The position numbers and the translations under genes were made by a program. 64,000 nt of DNA from Pseudomonas yamanorum (GTDB taxonomy: Bacteria; Pseudomonadota; Gammaproteobacteria; Pseudomonadales; Pseudomonadaceae): NCBI RefSeq assembly GCF_900105735.1, contig NZ_LT629793.1, positions 620,001-684,000 on the forward strand. The letters run 5' to 3'. The notes beneath the pieces were generated by a model, which was given only the letters and a program-made list of their open reading frames with translations, ran no database searches and had not been told where the DNA came from. The stretch's first letter is position 1; every line of letters starts with the position of its first letter. Below are positions 17,936 through 26,179 of this stretch, piece by piece.

Positions 17936-18682
17936 TTACTGTTTGGCAGCGAGGCGTTTATGCCGGTTGCGTCGCATCATGTTCAGGCACTCGATAGCCG
18001 CCGAGAACGCCATGGCCGCATACACATAGCCTTTTGGAACATGGGCGCCGAAACCTTCGGCGATCAGCGTCATACCGATCATGATCAGGAAGCCCAAAGC
18101 CAACATCACAATCGTCGGGTTATCGTTGATGAACTTGGCCAACGGCTCAGCCGCCACCAACATCACGATTACCGAGACCACTACGGCAATGATCATGATC
18201 GGCAAGTGCTCGGTCATGCCCACGGCGGTGATGATGCTGTCGATGGAAAACACCATGTCCAGCAGCAGGATCTGGCCAATGGCCGAAGCGAAGCCCAGGG
18301 TCACGCTCGGCGCACCGGTGTCCACGTGCTCCTTTTCGGGGTCCATGCTGTGATGGATCTCGGTGGTCGCCTTCCAGACCAGGAACAGGCCACCGGCGAT
18401 CAGGATCATGTCTTTCCAGGAGAACGACTGCCCCAGGATGTCGATGACCGGCGCGGTCAGCTGCACGATAAAGGCGATGGTGCTCAACAGGCCCAGACGC
18501 AGGATCAATGCCATGCTGATGCCGATGCGACGGGCCTTGGCCCGGTGTTGCAACGGCAACTTGTTGGTGAGAATCGAGATAAAGATCAGGTTATCGATCC
18601 CCAGCACAATCTCCATGACGATCAAGGTGGCCAGTGCGATCCACGCGGTCGGGCTGGCGGCCAGTTGTAAAAGGTATTCCAT
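17936..18682 (-). CDS. TerC-family integral membrane protein
   Basis: A 248-residue inner-membrane protein with about seven hydrophobic segments. The family motif [19 protein letters not shown] near the N-terminus supplies membrane acidic residues, and [17 protein letters not shown] is the second one. TerC proteins are associated with tellurite resistance and with metal (Mn) handling during protein export. AGGA lies 7 bases before the ATG. A small lipoprotein gene ends only 28 bases upstream on the same strand, so the two are probably co-transcribed. There is no room for the yybP-ykoY riboswitch found ahead of some terC genes. Confidence 0.9.
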   Translation of the reverse strand: MEYLLQLAASPTAWIALATLIVMEIVLGIDNLIFISILTNKLPLQHRAKARRIGISMALILRLGLLSTIAFIVQLTAPVIDILGQSFSWKDMILIAGGLFLVWKATTEIHHSMDPEKEHVDTGAPSVTLGFASAIGQILLLDMVFSIDSIITAVGMTEHLPIMIIAVVVSVIVMLVAAEPLAKFINDNPTIVMLALGFLIMIGMTLIAEGFGAHVPKGYVYAAMAFSAAIECLNMMRRNRHKRLAAKQ

Positions 18683-18710
18683 AGGTCAGTCCTGGTGTGA
18701 TGTGCGGGTA

Positions 18711-18974
18711 TCAGGTTTCTTGGGAGGTGGATTCAGGCTTGTTGCCTTCCTGTGCCTGCTTGTCCTGCTTGCCTTGCGGCGGAGCGATCAAGCCCTTGGT
18801 CGCGTCACTCAACGCCTGTTCGGCGGCCTGGTGGGTGTCGTCAATCACTTGCTTGGCCGACTCGGTGGCTTTACCCAGCAGTTGTTGCGCGCTTTTTTCC
18901 GCTTGGTCACAGCCACTGAGCATGACTAATGAAAGCCCAAGTAACGCCGTTGCGCCCAGGGAATTGAGTTTCAT
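18711..18974 (-). CDS. Small lipoprotein with Ala/Gln-rich helix
   Basis: An 87-residue lipoprotein. The signal peptide is MKLNSLGATALLGLSLVMLS and the lipobox LSGC puts the lipidated cysteine near residue 22. The mature part reads EKSAQQLLGKATESAKQVID and DTHQAAEQALSDATKG, an amphipathic heptad-like helix, followed by a polar Gln/Lys/Glu tail. Helical lipoproteins of this kind are common in Pseudomonas and the role is unknown. GAGGA lies 8-10 bases before the ATG. It precedes terC in an apparent operon and is divergent from the NhaR-like gene. Confidence 0.75.
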   Translation of the reverse strand: MKLNSLGATALLGLSLVMLSGCDQAEKSAQQLLGKATESAKQVIDDTHQAAEQALSDATKGLIAPPQGKQDKQAQEGNKPESTSQET

Positions 18975-19077
18975 GATGCGTTCCTCGTTAGAACCGTCGG
19001 GTCCAAGTAGTGGCCCCTCGATAGCGACGCATTCTATGCAGGCGAACACTTCAGTAAAATTCGTATTTTTTTCGTTT

Positions 19078-19100
19078 ATACTTCGGTTTTCACGAAGTAT
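19078..19100. promoter_or_regulatory. Inverted repeat ahead of the NhaR-like gene
   Basis: ATACTTCG (19078-19085) and CGAAGTAT (19093-19100) are perfect arms around GTTTTCA. The site lies 8 bases before the regulator's start codon and within 110 bases of the divergent lipoprotein gene. A binding site for autoregulation is a reasonable guess. Confidence 0.4.
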
Positions 19101-19108
19101 TGACTGCC

Positions 19109-20011
19109 ATGCTCAATTACCGACAACTGCACTACTTCTGGGTCGTCGCCAAGACCGGCAGCATCGTGCGCGCCTGTGAGCAACTGAACCTCACGCCGCA
19201 GACCATCAGCGGGCAGATCAGCCTGCTGGAGCAGACCTTCGGCGTGGCCTTGTTTCAGAAGGTTGGGCGCCAACTGGAGCTGACCGAAGCCGGGCGCCAG
19301 GCGCTGCCCTATGCCGAGCAGATGTTCCAGCTGGGCAATGAGCTTGAAGCCATGTTGCGCACCCAGCCCAATGAGCAGCAGATCCTGTTCCGGGTCGGCG
19401 TGGCGGATGTGGTGCCCAAGTCCATCGTCTACCGGCTGATTGCGCCGACCATGGAATTGAGCGAGCCGATCCGCATCACCTGCCGTGAAGACAAACTCGA
19501 GCGCTTGCTGGCGGACCTGGCGATCCAGCGCTTGGATCTGGTGATCTCCGACAGCCCGATGCCGCCGCACCTGGACATCAAGGGCTACAGCCAGAAGCTG
19601 GGGGAATGCGGGATCAGTTTTTTCGCGACCCAGGCATTGGCTGACCAGCATCACGGCGATTTCCCACAGTGCCTGCAGGGCGCGCCGCTCTTGATTCCGG
19701 GCGCGGAGACGGTGGTGCGCAGCCGTTTGCTGCGCTGGTTTGCCGAGCAGCAGATCCAGCCACGGATTGTCGGGGAGTTTGACGACAGCGCTTTGATGCA
19801 GGCCTTTGGCCAATCCGGCAGCGGGATTTTTATCGCACCCAGCGTGATTGCCGATGAGGTGGAACGCCAATATGGCGTGGTGCTGATCGGCCAGACGGAT
19901 GCGGTGACCGAGTCGTTTTATGCGATCTCGGTAGAGCGCAAGGTCAAGCACCCCGGCATCGTGGCGATTACCGAAGGTGCGAGACGGGAGCTGTTTACGG
20001 CCCTGCCCTGA
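19109..20011 (+). CDS. nhaR: NhaR-like LysR-family regulator
   Basis: LysR-family activator of 300 residues. The N-terminus MLNYRQLHYFWVVAKTGSIVRACEQLNLTPQT is characteristic of NhaR, which in enterobacteria responds to sodium and controls the antiporter gene nhaA. ISGQISLLEQ is the recognition helix. A TTG lies three codons upstream; the ATG at 19109 is chosen from the family start. No nhaA gene is in the window, so the target may be distant or may be the divergent lipoprotein-terC operon. The gene ends 4 bases before the convergent MFS gene. Confidence 0.85.
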   Translation: MLNYRQLHYFWVVAKTGSIVRACEQLNLTPQTISGQISLLEQTFGVALFQKVGRQLELTEAGRQALPYAEQMFQLGNELEAMLRTQPNEQQILFRVGVADVVPKSIVYRLIAPTMELSEPIRITCREDKLERLLADLAIQRLDLVISDSPMPPHLDIKGYSQKLGECGISFFATQALADQHHGDFPQCLQGAPLLIPGAETVVRSRLLRWFAEQQIQPRIVGEFDDSALMQAFGQSGSGIFIAPSVIADEVERQYGVVLIGQTDAVTESFYAISVERKVKHPGIVAITEGARRELFTALP

Positions 20012-20015
20012 GGAA

Positions 20016-21170
20016 TCAGGCGCAGACGGCGCGGGTCTTGGCGGTCATCAGCCACAGCGCCAGCAGGATCGACAGCAGGATAAAGCCAGCCGCAGCAAAC
20101 CCGAGGCTGCCAAGGCCCAGGGTGTCGATCACGTGACCGCCCACCAACGCCCCCAGGCCAATCCCCAGGTTGGCCCCGGCGATGTTCAGCGAGGCGGCAA
20201 ACGCCGGCGCATGGGGTGCGGCCTTCATCAGCCGCACATGGCTGACCAGAAACAGCGCCGCCTGGGTCACGCCCCATACGGCCATCGCCGCCGCCAATCC
20301 GATGGTGGAATGAATGGCGGGCACCAGCGCCACCATGCCCGCGATCATGAAGCCGCAGAACACCATCGACGCGATCAGCGGATGCCGGTCGACCATACGC
20401 CCGCCCAAGGAGTTGCCGATCAGGCCGACCGCGCCAAAGCCCATCAGGCACCAGCCCACCAGGGTTCCGTCAAAACCCGCCAGGCGTTCGAGGATGTCGG
20501 CTAGATAGGTATAGGCGGTGAACATCCCGCTGAACACCAGGATCGACAGCAGGATATGGCCCTGCATCAGCGGGCTGCGCAAGATCTTGAACTGGGAGCG
20601 CAAGCTGACCTGGTCGTTCTTCGCCCGGGTCTTCGGCAGGTAGATAAACAGCAGCAACGCCTTGGCGAACGCCACCACCGCAAGAATGCCGAAGGCAGTG
20701 CGCCAGCCGAACATATCGGAAATCAGCGTGCCCACCGGGATGCCGAAAACCGTGGCGCACACAATGCCGAAGCCGATTTTTTCAATCGCGCGGCCGGCGA
20801 AATCCGGCCCGACAATGTCCACCGCCGTCTCGCTGGCCAGGGCCCAGAACACCGGCAATCCCAGCGCCGGGATCAACCGGGCCAAGGACATGACCCAGAT
20901 ATTCGAGGCCACTGCTGCAAGGGTGTTGGCCAGGCCGAACATGATCAGGATCGTGATAAACAGCCGCTTGCGCTCGAACCGCGCGAAATACGCGGTCAGG
21001 AACGGGCCAAACGCCGCCACGGTAAAGGCGAACAACGTCACCAGCAACCCGGCCTGGGACACGCTCACGTCGAGGTCCCGGGCGATGGAAGGCAACAGGC
21101 CCACAATGATGAACTCTGTGGTCAGCACGGTAAAACCGGCCGCCGACAGCAGCAGAATCGGAAACAACAT
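20016..21170 (-). CDS. MFS transporter, AraJ-like drug/sugar exporter family
   Basis: Inner-membrane protein of 384 residues with twelve predicted helices. FTVLTTEFIIVGLLPSIARD at the N-terminus and GLLVTLFAFTVAAFGPFLTA with the following RFERKR loop are typical of the DHA1-type AraJ/YdhP subgroup, which exports drugs, sugars or arabinose-like compounds. The annotated start is the ATG at 21170, with GGAG 6 bases before it; a TTG directly upstream is less likely. It converges on nhaR with a 4-base gap. The substrate is unknown. Confidence 0.87.
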   Translation of the reverse strand: MLFPILLLSAAGFTVLTTEFIIVGLLPSIARDLDVSVSQAGLLVTLFAFTVAAFGPFLTAYFARFERKRLFITILIMFGLANTLAAVASNIWVMSLARLIPALGLPVFWALASETAVDIVGPDFAGRAIEKIGFGIVCATVFGIPVGTLISDMFGWRTAFGILAVVAFAKALLLFIYLPKTRAKNDQVSLRSQFKILRSPLMQGHILLSILVFSGMFTAYTYLADILERLAGFDGTLVGWCLMGFGAVGLIGNSLGGRMVDRHPLIASMVFCGFMIAGMVALVPAIHSTIGLAAAMAVWGVTQAALFLVSHVRLMKAAPHAPAFAASLNIAGANLGIGLGALVGGHVIDTLGLGSLGFAAAGFILLSILLALWLMTAKTRAVCA

Positions 21171-21384
21171 CAAAAACTCCAGAAAACAGCGACATCAACG
21201 ACAGCCCGGAGGGCCCGCTGATAGAGAGGAAATAAGAGGATGGGCAATGTTAACAGAATGTGTAGCAGCGTGGCGACGGAACGCCGCACCCGGATTAGAC
21301 GTTTCCTACAGATGTTAGACTTCGCCCCTGCCAGATTCATGCTGCCTAGCTGCATCTATTAAAAAAACTAGAGACAACCCTTTT

Positions 21385-22605
21385 ATGACTGCTGCCCCTT
21401 CCCTCTTTCAACGCCTGATGTCTATCAGCCTGGTCACCCAAATCGTCATCGGCCTGATCGCCGGTATCCTGCTGGCCCTGCTGTTACCCGACGTGGCACA
21501 AGCCACCGGATTTATCGGCAAGGTCTTTGTCTCGGCGCTCAAGGCCGTCGCGCCCATCCTGGTGTTTGTGTTGGTGATGGCTTCAATTGCCAACCACAAG
21601 CATGGCCAGGAAACCCATATCCGGCCGATCCTGTTCCTGTACCTGCTGGGCACCTTTTCTGCCGCCGTGGTCGCGGTGATCGCCAGCACGCTGTTCCCCT
21701 CCTCGCTGGTACTGGCCACTCACGATGTGGCCATCAGTCCTCCCGGCGGCATCGGTGACGTGTTGCAAAGCCTGTTGCTCAGCGTGGTGGACAACCCGGT
21801 AAGCGCGCTGATGAATGCCAACTTCATCGGTATCCTGGCGTGGGCCATCGGCATGGGCATCGCCATTCGCCATGCCAGCGACACCACCCGCACCGTGCTG
21901 GGAGACCTGTCCAACGGCGTCACGCTGATCGTGCGCATGGTGATCCGCTTCGCGCCCCTGGGGATCTTCGGCCTGGTGGCCTCGACCCTCGCCACGTCCG
22001 GCTTCGGCGCCCTGCTGGGCTACGCGCACCTGCTGCTGGTGTTGATCGGCTGCATGCTGTTCGTCGCGCTGGTGATCAACCCGGCCATCGTGTTCTGGAA
22101 ACTGCGCCGCAACCCTTACCCGCTGGTGCTGATGTGCTTGCGGGAAAGTGGTATCACCGCCTTCTTCACTCGCAGTTCGGCAGCCAACATCCCGGTCAAC
22201 CTGGCGCTGAGCAAGCGCCTGGGCCTGCATGAAGATACGTACTCGGTGTCGATCCCCCTCGGTGCCACCATCAATATGGCCGGCGCGGCCATCACCATCA
22301 CCGTACTGACCCTGGCCGCCGTGCACACCCTGAGCATTGCCGTGGACATCCCCACCGCCATATTGCTCAGCGTAGTCGCTGCAGTGTGCGCCTGCGGCGC
22401 GTCGGGGGTTGCCGGGGGCTCGCTGCTGTTGATTCCTCTGGCATGCAGCCTGTTCGGCATTCCCAGCGAAATCGCGATGCAGGTGGTAGCCGTGGGCTTC
22501 ATCATCGGTGTCTTGCAGGACTCGGCGGAAACCGCGCTGAACTCGTCCACCGACGTGCTGTTCACCGCTGCCGCGTGCCTGGGCAAAGAAGAACAGACCG
22601 CGTAA
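21385..22605 (+). CDS. sstT: Serine/threonine:Na+ symporter
   Basis: SstT (406 residues), a dicarboxylate/amino acid:cation symporter family protein that takes up serine and threonine with sodium. Landmarks are [42 protein letters not shown] (the serine-rich hairpin), [22 protein letters not shown] and [21 protein letters not shown]. The ribosome site is weak (AGAGAC). The 214-base upstream gap contains two TTAGAC repeats near 21295 and 21314 whose role is unknown. A strong terminator follows the stop. Confidence 0.93.
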   Translation: MTAAPSLFQRLMSISLVTQIVIGLIAGILLALLLPDVAQATGFIGKVFVSALKAVAPILVFVLVMASIANHKHGQETHIRPILFLYLLGTFSAAVVAVIASTLFPSSLVLATHDVAISPPGGIGDVLQSLLLSVVDNPVSALMNANFIGILAWAIGMGIAIRHASDTTRTVLGDLSNGVTLIVRMVIRFAPLGIFGLVASTLATSGFGALLGYAHLLLVLIGCMLFVALVINPAIVFWKLRRNPYPLVLMCLRESGITAFFTRSSAANIPVNLALSKRLGLHEDTYSVSIPLGATINMAGAAITITVLTLAAVHTLSIAVDIPTAILLSVVAAVCACGASGVAGGSLLLIPLACSLFGIPSEIAMQVVAVGFIIGVLQDSAETALNSSTDVLFTAAACLGKEEQTA

Positions 22606-22618
22606 ACCTTACGCGCAC

Positions 22619-22664
22619 AAAAAAGCCCGGGGCGGTTCGTGAATGAACTGCCCCGGGCTTTTTT
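22619..22664. terminator. Bidirectional Rho-independent terminator
   Basis: A long stem, GCCCGGGGC plus GGTTC on the left and GAACT plus GCCCCGGGC on the right with one G-U pair, is flanked by six A (22619-22624) and six T (22659-22664). It can end both sstT and the convergent DUF1993 gene. Confidence 0.92.
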
Positions 22665-22676
22665 ACGCCTTAAGGC

Positions 22677-23186
22677 TTAGAACGCGCCCATGTAGTCGCG
22701 CTTGCCCACTTCCACACCGTTGTGACGCAGCAAGGCGTAAGCGGTGGTGACGTGGAAGAAGAACTGCGGCAGGCCGTAGCTCAGCAGGTACGACTGGCCG
22801 CTGAAGCGCTTCTCTTTCGGCGTGCCAGGGCGAGTGACGATTTCGATGCCTTCTTTGCCGTCGACCTGAGCCGGGGTGATGGTGTCGATAAACGCCAGGA
22901 CCTTGGCGATCAGCGCTTGCAGGTCGGCGAAGGTCACTTCTGTATCGTCGTATTTCGGAACTTCGATTTCAGCCAGGCGGGCAGAAACGCCTTTGGCGAA
23001 GTCGACAGCGATCTGCACCTGACGCACCAGCGGGAACATGTCCGGGTACAGGCGTGCTTGCAGGAAGGCGTTCGGGTCGATGTTCTTGGCGGTGGCGTGG
23101 GCTTCGGCCTTGTTCAGCACATCGCTCAGGGCGTTGAGCATTTGCTTGAAGACCGGGAGGGAAGCGGCGTACAGGGAAATAGTCAT
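22677..23186 (-). CDS. DUF1993 family protein
   Basis: A 169-residue soluble helical protein of the DUF1993 family, a four-helix DinB-like fold. It begins MTISLYAASLPVFKQMLNAL and includes ARLYPDMFPLVRQVQIAVDFAK, with conserved polar positions, and ends LPQFFFHVTTAYALLRHNGVEVGKRDYMG, where His residues could bind a metal. The frame continues 17 codons upstream, but MTISLY is the family start. Function is unknown; related folds bind metal and thiols. It shares a terminator with sstT. Confidence 0.85.
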   Translation of the reverse strand: MTISLYAASLPVFKQMLNALSDVLNKAEAHATAKNIDPNAFLQARLYPDMFPLVRQVQIAVDFAKGVSARLAEIEVPKYDDTEVTFADLQALIAKVLAFIDTITPAQVDGKEGIEIVTRPGTPKEKRFSGQSYLLSYGLPQFFFHVTTAYALLRHNGVEVGKRDYMGAF

Positions 23187-23312
23187 GACAGTCTCGACAG
23201 TTGTGGCAGGGTTTGAAACAGCGGCGATTATAGACATGCCGGCCGCCAGCGCCGCTTGTCTTTTATTTTTTCAGGATTAGGCTAGTGGGCTCACTGCATT
23301 AGGGAAAGCGCG

Positions 23313-23960
23313 ATGACCACCGAGCACGACACCACTTCCGAAGAGCCGCGCCTGAACAGCACGGAAATCCGCATCCTGGGCTGCCTGATCGAAAAACAGG
23401 CCACCAGCCCTGAAACCTACCCGTTGACCCTCAACGCGCTGGTGATCGCCTGCAACCAGAAAACCAGCCGTGAACCGGTGATGAACCTCAGCCAGGGCCA
23501 GGTCGGCCAGAGCCTGCGGGCCCTGGAAGGTCGCGGGTTTACCCGGCTGGTGATGGGCAGCCGCGCCGACCGCTGGGAGCATCGGGTGGACAAGGCCCTG
23601 GAACTGGTGCCGGCCCAGGTGATTCTCAGTGGGCTGTTGTTCCTGCGGGGGCCGCAGACGGTCAACGAACTGCTGACCCGCAGCGGGCGCATGCACGAAT
23701 TTGAAGACACCGAGCAAGTGGTGCATCAACTGGAACGCCTGATTGCCCGTGGGCTGGCGTTGTTGGTGCCGCGCCAGTCGGGGCAGCGGGAAGATCGGTA
23801 CATGCACGCCTTGGGCGACCCGGCGGACATTGAAGCGATCCTGGCGGCACGTGGGAATCCGGTGGAGCGTGGTGCGGGAAGTGGGGTTTCCCTGGAGCGT
23901 ATCGAAGAGCTGGAAGCGCGGATTGTGGCGCTGGAAGAGCGCCTTTCGCGGCTAGAGTAA
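23313..23960 (+). CDS. YceH family protein (DUF480)
   Basis: A 215-residue cytoplasmic protein made of two winged-helix domains. The signature is [30 protein letters not shown] followed by [14 protein letters not shown]. The C-terminus ends in a short coiled coil, [27 protein letters not shown] lies about 8 bases before the ATG. The DNA-binding-like fold suggests a regulatory role but none is established. Degenerate type-2 REP pieces lie after the stop. Confidence 0.88.
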   Translation: MTTEHDTTSEEPRLNSTEIRILGCLIEKQATSPETYPLTLNALVIACNQKTSREPVMNLSQGQVGQSLRALEGRGFTRLVMGSRADRWEHRVDKALELVPAQVILSGLLFLRGPQTVNELLTRSGRMHEFEDTEQVVHQLERLIARGLALLVPRQSGQREDRYMHALGDPADIEAILAARGNPVERGAGSGVSLERIEELEARIVALEERLSRLE

Positions 23961-23982
23961 TGTTTGTGGTGAGTGAGCTTTG

Positions 23983-24045
23983 GTAGGGAGGGAGCTCCCT
24001 CGCCACAAAAGCTCCCTATCCACAGCAAGCTCCCTCGCCACACAG
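23983..24045. repeat. Cluster of degenerate type-2 REP fragments
   Basis: Three partial copies of the GAGGGAGCTCCCTCGCCACA core occur in 60 bases: GGGAGGGAGCTCCCTCGCC, then AAGCTCCCTATCCACA, then AAGCTCCCTCGCCACA. They fill the gap between the converging YceH and AroE-like genes. Confidence 0.6.
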
Positions 24046-24058
24046 TCAGCGGTGATGC

Positions 24059-24877
24059 TCAGCTTCGCGCAAACGCCACCGCCGCCTGAAACTGCGCATC
24101 CGTCGGCCGTACGCCGGTGTACAGCACAAACTGCTCCAAGGCCTGGATGGCGATCACTTCCAAACCGGTGATCACGCGTTTGCCCTGGTCGCGGCCGCGC
24201 AGGATCAGCGGCGTTTCCGAGGGAATCGCCACCACATCGAATACGGTCTCGGCCGCATCAATGGCATCAGCCTCAAACGCCAACTGATCTGCTTCCGCCC
24301 CTCCGGTCATGCCAATCGGCGTCACGTTGACCAGCATCTGCGGGCGCAAGACACCCAACTGCGCCTGCCACTCATACCCCAGGCTCTGGGCCAGCGCCCG
24401 GCCCGCCACTTCATTACGCGCCACAATCACGCCCTTGGCATAACCGCCATCGCGCAACGCACTGGCCACCGCCTTGGCCATACCACCGCTGCCGCGCAGG
24501 GCGAAAGTCGAGTCCTTGGGCACTTCGTGCTTGCGCAGCAGTTGCTCGATGGCGATGTAGTCGGTGTTGTAGGCCTTCAAATGCCCATTGGTGTTGACGA
24601 TGGTATTGATCGACGCAATGGCCCGCGCCGAATCATCCAGCTCGTCCACCAGGGCAATGCACGCCTCCTTGAACGGCATCGACACGCCACACCCACGAAT
24701 GCCCAACGCACGAATGCCACCGACGGCGCCTGGCAGGTCCTGGCTGCTGAAGGCCTTGTAGTAGAAATTCAGCCCCAACTGCTCGTACAGGTGGTTATGA
24801 AAACGCAGGCCAAAGTTCCCGGGGCGCGCCGACAGTGACATGCACAGTTGGGTGTCCTTGTTGGGGTTCATCTGCAT
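24059..24877 (-). CDS. Shikimate/quinate dehydrogenase-like protein (AroE family)
   Basis: A 272-residue NADP-dependent dehydrogenase of the AroE superfamily. CMSLSARPGNFGLRFHNHLYEQLGLNFYYKAF is the N-domain start, SMPFKEACI holds the catalytic lysine, NTDYIAIEQ the conserved Asp and RGSGGMAKAVASAL the Rossmann glycine motif. The sequence differs from housekeeping AroE (SLSARPGNFG instead of SKSPxxHN), so it belongs to an AroE-like paralogue group with unknown substrate. AAGGAG lies 6 bases before the ATG at 24877. The upstream gap carries a 9-bp inverted repeat. Confidence 0.82.
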   Translation of the reverse strand: MQMNPNKDTQLCMSLSARPGNFGLRFHNHLYEQLGLNFYYKAFSSQDLPGAVGGIRALGIRGCGVSMPFKEACIALVDELDDSARAIASINTIVNTNGHLKAYNTDYIAIEQLLRKHEVPKDSTFALRGSGGMAKAVASALRDGGYAKGVIVARNEVAGRALAQSLGYEWQAQLGVLRPQMLVNVTPIGMTGGAEADQLAFEADAIDAAETVFDVVAIPSETPLILRGRDQGKRVITGLEVIAIQALEQFVLYTGVRPTDAQFQAAVAFARS

Positions 24878-24973
24878 CGGTAACTCCTTGAAGCCCTTCC
24901 AGAGGCGGTTTCGGATAGACGGAATACCCGCGCCGGCGGGTTGTCGTGGATCATACGCACTGTGCCCGGCCGC

Positions 24974-25006
24974 TTGTGTAAGCCAACCGATACAGACCTT
25001 ACACAA
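24974..25006. promoter_or_regulatory. 9-bp inverted repeat, candidate operator
   Basis: TTGTGTAAG (24974-24982) and CTTACACAA (24998-25006) are exact reverse complements 15 bases apart. They lie between the AroE-like gene (start 24877, minus) and the small exported protein (start 25125, plus), so a regulator here could govern either. Confidence 0.4.
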
Positions 25007-25124
25007 CCTTTACCTATAGGCCGTGCTGTTTTTTAGAAATACGCTGTCTTAAAAGTATCCCCGCGACAATCCTTGAGTCTATTGATTGCAGACCATGAGC
25101 GCTGGGGCTAACCGAGGAATGACC

Positions 25125-25472
25125 ATGATTCGTAAACTCCCCAAGATCGCCTTGCTTATCGGCGCACTCGCTATAGCAGGACAAGCCTCCGCCCACGGTG
25201 GTGGTTGGGGTGCTCCGCTTGCACTGGGTGCCGTTGTCGGTGCAGTGGTAGGCGGCTCGATCGTTGCCAGCCAGCAGCAACCGGTCTACGTGCAACAGCC
25301 GGTGTATGTCCAGCCGCAGCCGGTGTATGCCGCTCCGCCGCCGGTCTATTACGCTCCGCCACCGCCGGTGTATGTGCAGCAACGGGTTTATTACCGCCCG
25401 GCACCGGTCTATTACGGCCCACCGCGGGGCTACTACGGCCATCCACACGGCTATTATGGTCGCGGTTGGTAA
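25125..25472 (+). CDS. Exported Pro/Tyr-rich repeat protein
   Basis: A 115-residue protein with a signal peptide (MIRKLPKIALLIGALAIAGQ, cleavage likely after ASA) and a glycine-rich hydrophobic segment GAVVGAVVGGSIVA. From about residue 50 it is low complexity, with seven to eight PVYV/PVYY units spaced by Gln or Pro, then GYYG repeats ending in YYGRGW. Such tails resemble surface or envelope glycine-zipper proteins. The start at 25125 has GAGGA six bases ahead; two other in-frame ATGs lie upstream. I do not recognise a function. Confidence 0.75.
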   Translation: MIRKLPKIALLIGALAIAGQASAHGGGWGAPLALGAVVGAVVGGSIVASQQQPVYVQQPVYVQPQPVYAAPPPVYYAPPPPVYVQQRVYYRPAPVYYGPPRGYYGHPHGYYGRGW

Positions 25473-25495
25473 GCATGAACTGACACACCTGAACA

Positions 25496-25525
25496 GGCTC
25501 CGCCCTAAAAGCGGGGCCTTTTTTT
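25496..25525 (+). terminator. Rho-independent terminator
   Basis: GGCTCCGC (25496-25503) pairs with GCGGGGCC (25511-25518) with one G-U pair and is followed by seven T residues. It ends the Pro/Tyr-rich protein transcript. Confidence 0.85.
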
Positions 25526-25704
25526 GGCCTGTTGGTCTGAATAAATCTCGCCAAGGTCGTAATAAGGACAATGGCTGTGGCCAAATCCCACATCATTGAT
25601 CTCAATTGACGCTTGCCCGAACCGGGTCTGCGCTGTCATGTTTGTGTCTTAAAAGGCCTCCACTATCAACACTGTCCAGTCAATAACAACAAGGACGATT
25701 GACC

Positions 25705-25899
25705 ATGCCCACGCAAAACCCCCATCGCACCGCCGGCCTCTGCACCTCAAGCAAGGTCTATAGCGTACTGACCGAACTCAAGGCCCTGGAAGGCCATCGC
25801 AACGCCAAGTTCCTGTCCTTGCTGACGGAAAACCTGGTGCGCAAGGGTCTGCTCAGTGAACAGGAAGTGGTGCACATGCTCGACCAGGTTGTCGACTGA
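25705..25899 (+). CDS. Small conserved-looking protein, 64 residues
   Basis: Encodes a 64-residue soluble, mostly helical protein beginning MPTQNPHRTAGLCTSSKVYS and ending in LLSEQEVVHMLDQVVD. AAGGA lies 9 bases before the ATG, better than the TTG two codons upstream. The C-terminal half, LLTENLVRKGLLSEQEVVHMLDQV, resembles a short helix-loop-helix. No family is recognised. It is separated from the upstream gene by a terminator and a 180-base gap. Confidence 0.6.
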   Translation: MPTQNPHRTAGLCTSSKVYSVLTELKALEGHRNAKFLSLLTENLVRKGLLSEQEVVHMLDQVVD

Positions 25900-25999
25900 T
25901 TGATCGCTCGATAACAGTGATGTCGACTATCGAGCGGGTTAATTTTCACTTAAGGCCTGCACACCGTAATGTCACCTCCATAGCGTCTTGGAGGTCATC

Positions 26000-26179
26000 A
26001 TGCCCACTATTCAAATCATGTCCGTTATCGGCAGTGCCGTTCCCGCCCCTCTCCGGGAGCTGGGTTTGCTCGCCTGCTGGTACCTGGTACGCGATGGCGA
26101 ACCCATCAGCGGCCCACTCACCTCGTTGCCAGCCGCCCAGGCCCTGTCGGTCAGGATGGCCCATTGTTTTCATGCCTAA
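26000..26179 (+). CDS. Small protein, 59 residues
   Basis: A short frame with a good ribosome site (GGAGG about 7 bases ahead) encoding MPTIQIMSVIGSAVPAPLRE and then LGLLACWYLVRDGEPISGPL. The central WYLVRDGEPISGPL is suggestive of a small GYF-like or enzyme-tail fold, but this is not enough for a call. It overlaps the 3' end of the convergent AI-2E family gene by 4 bases. Confidence 0.5.
   Translation: MPTIQIMSVIGSAVPAPLRELGLLACWYLVRDGEPISGPLTSLPAAQALSVRMAHCFHA

Noticed and set aside
17803..18710. Search for a yybP-ykoY type riboswitch ahead of terC
   Set aside because: Only 28 bases separate terC from the upstream lipoprotein gene, which is too short for the element.
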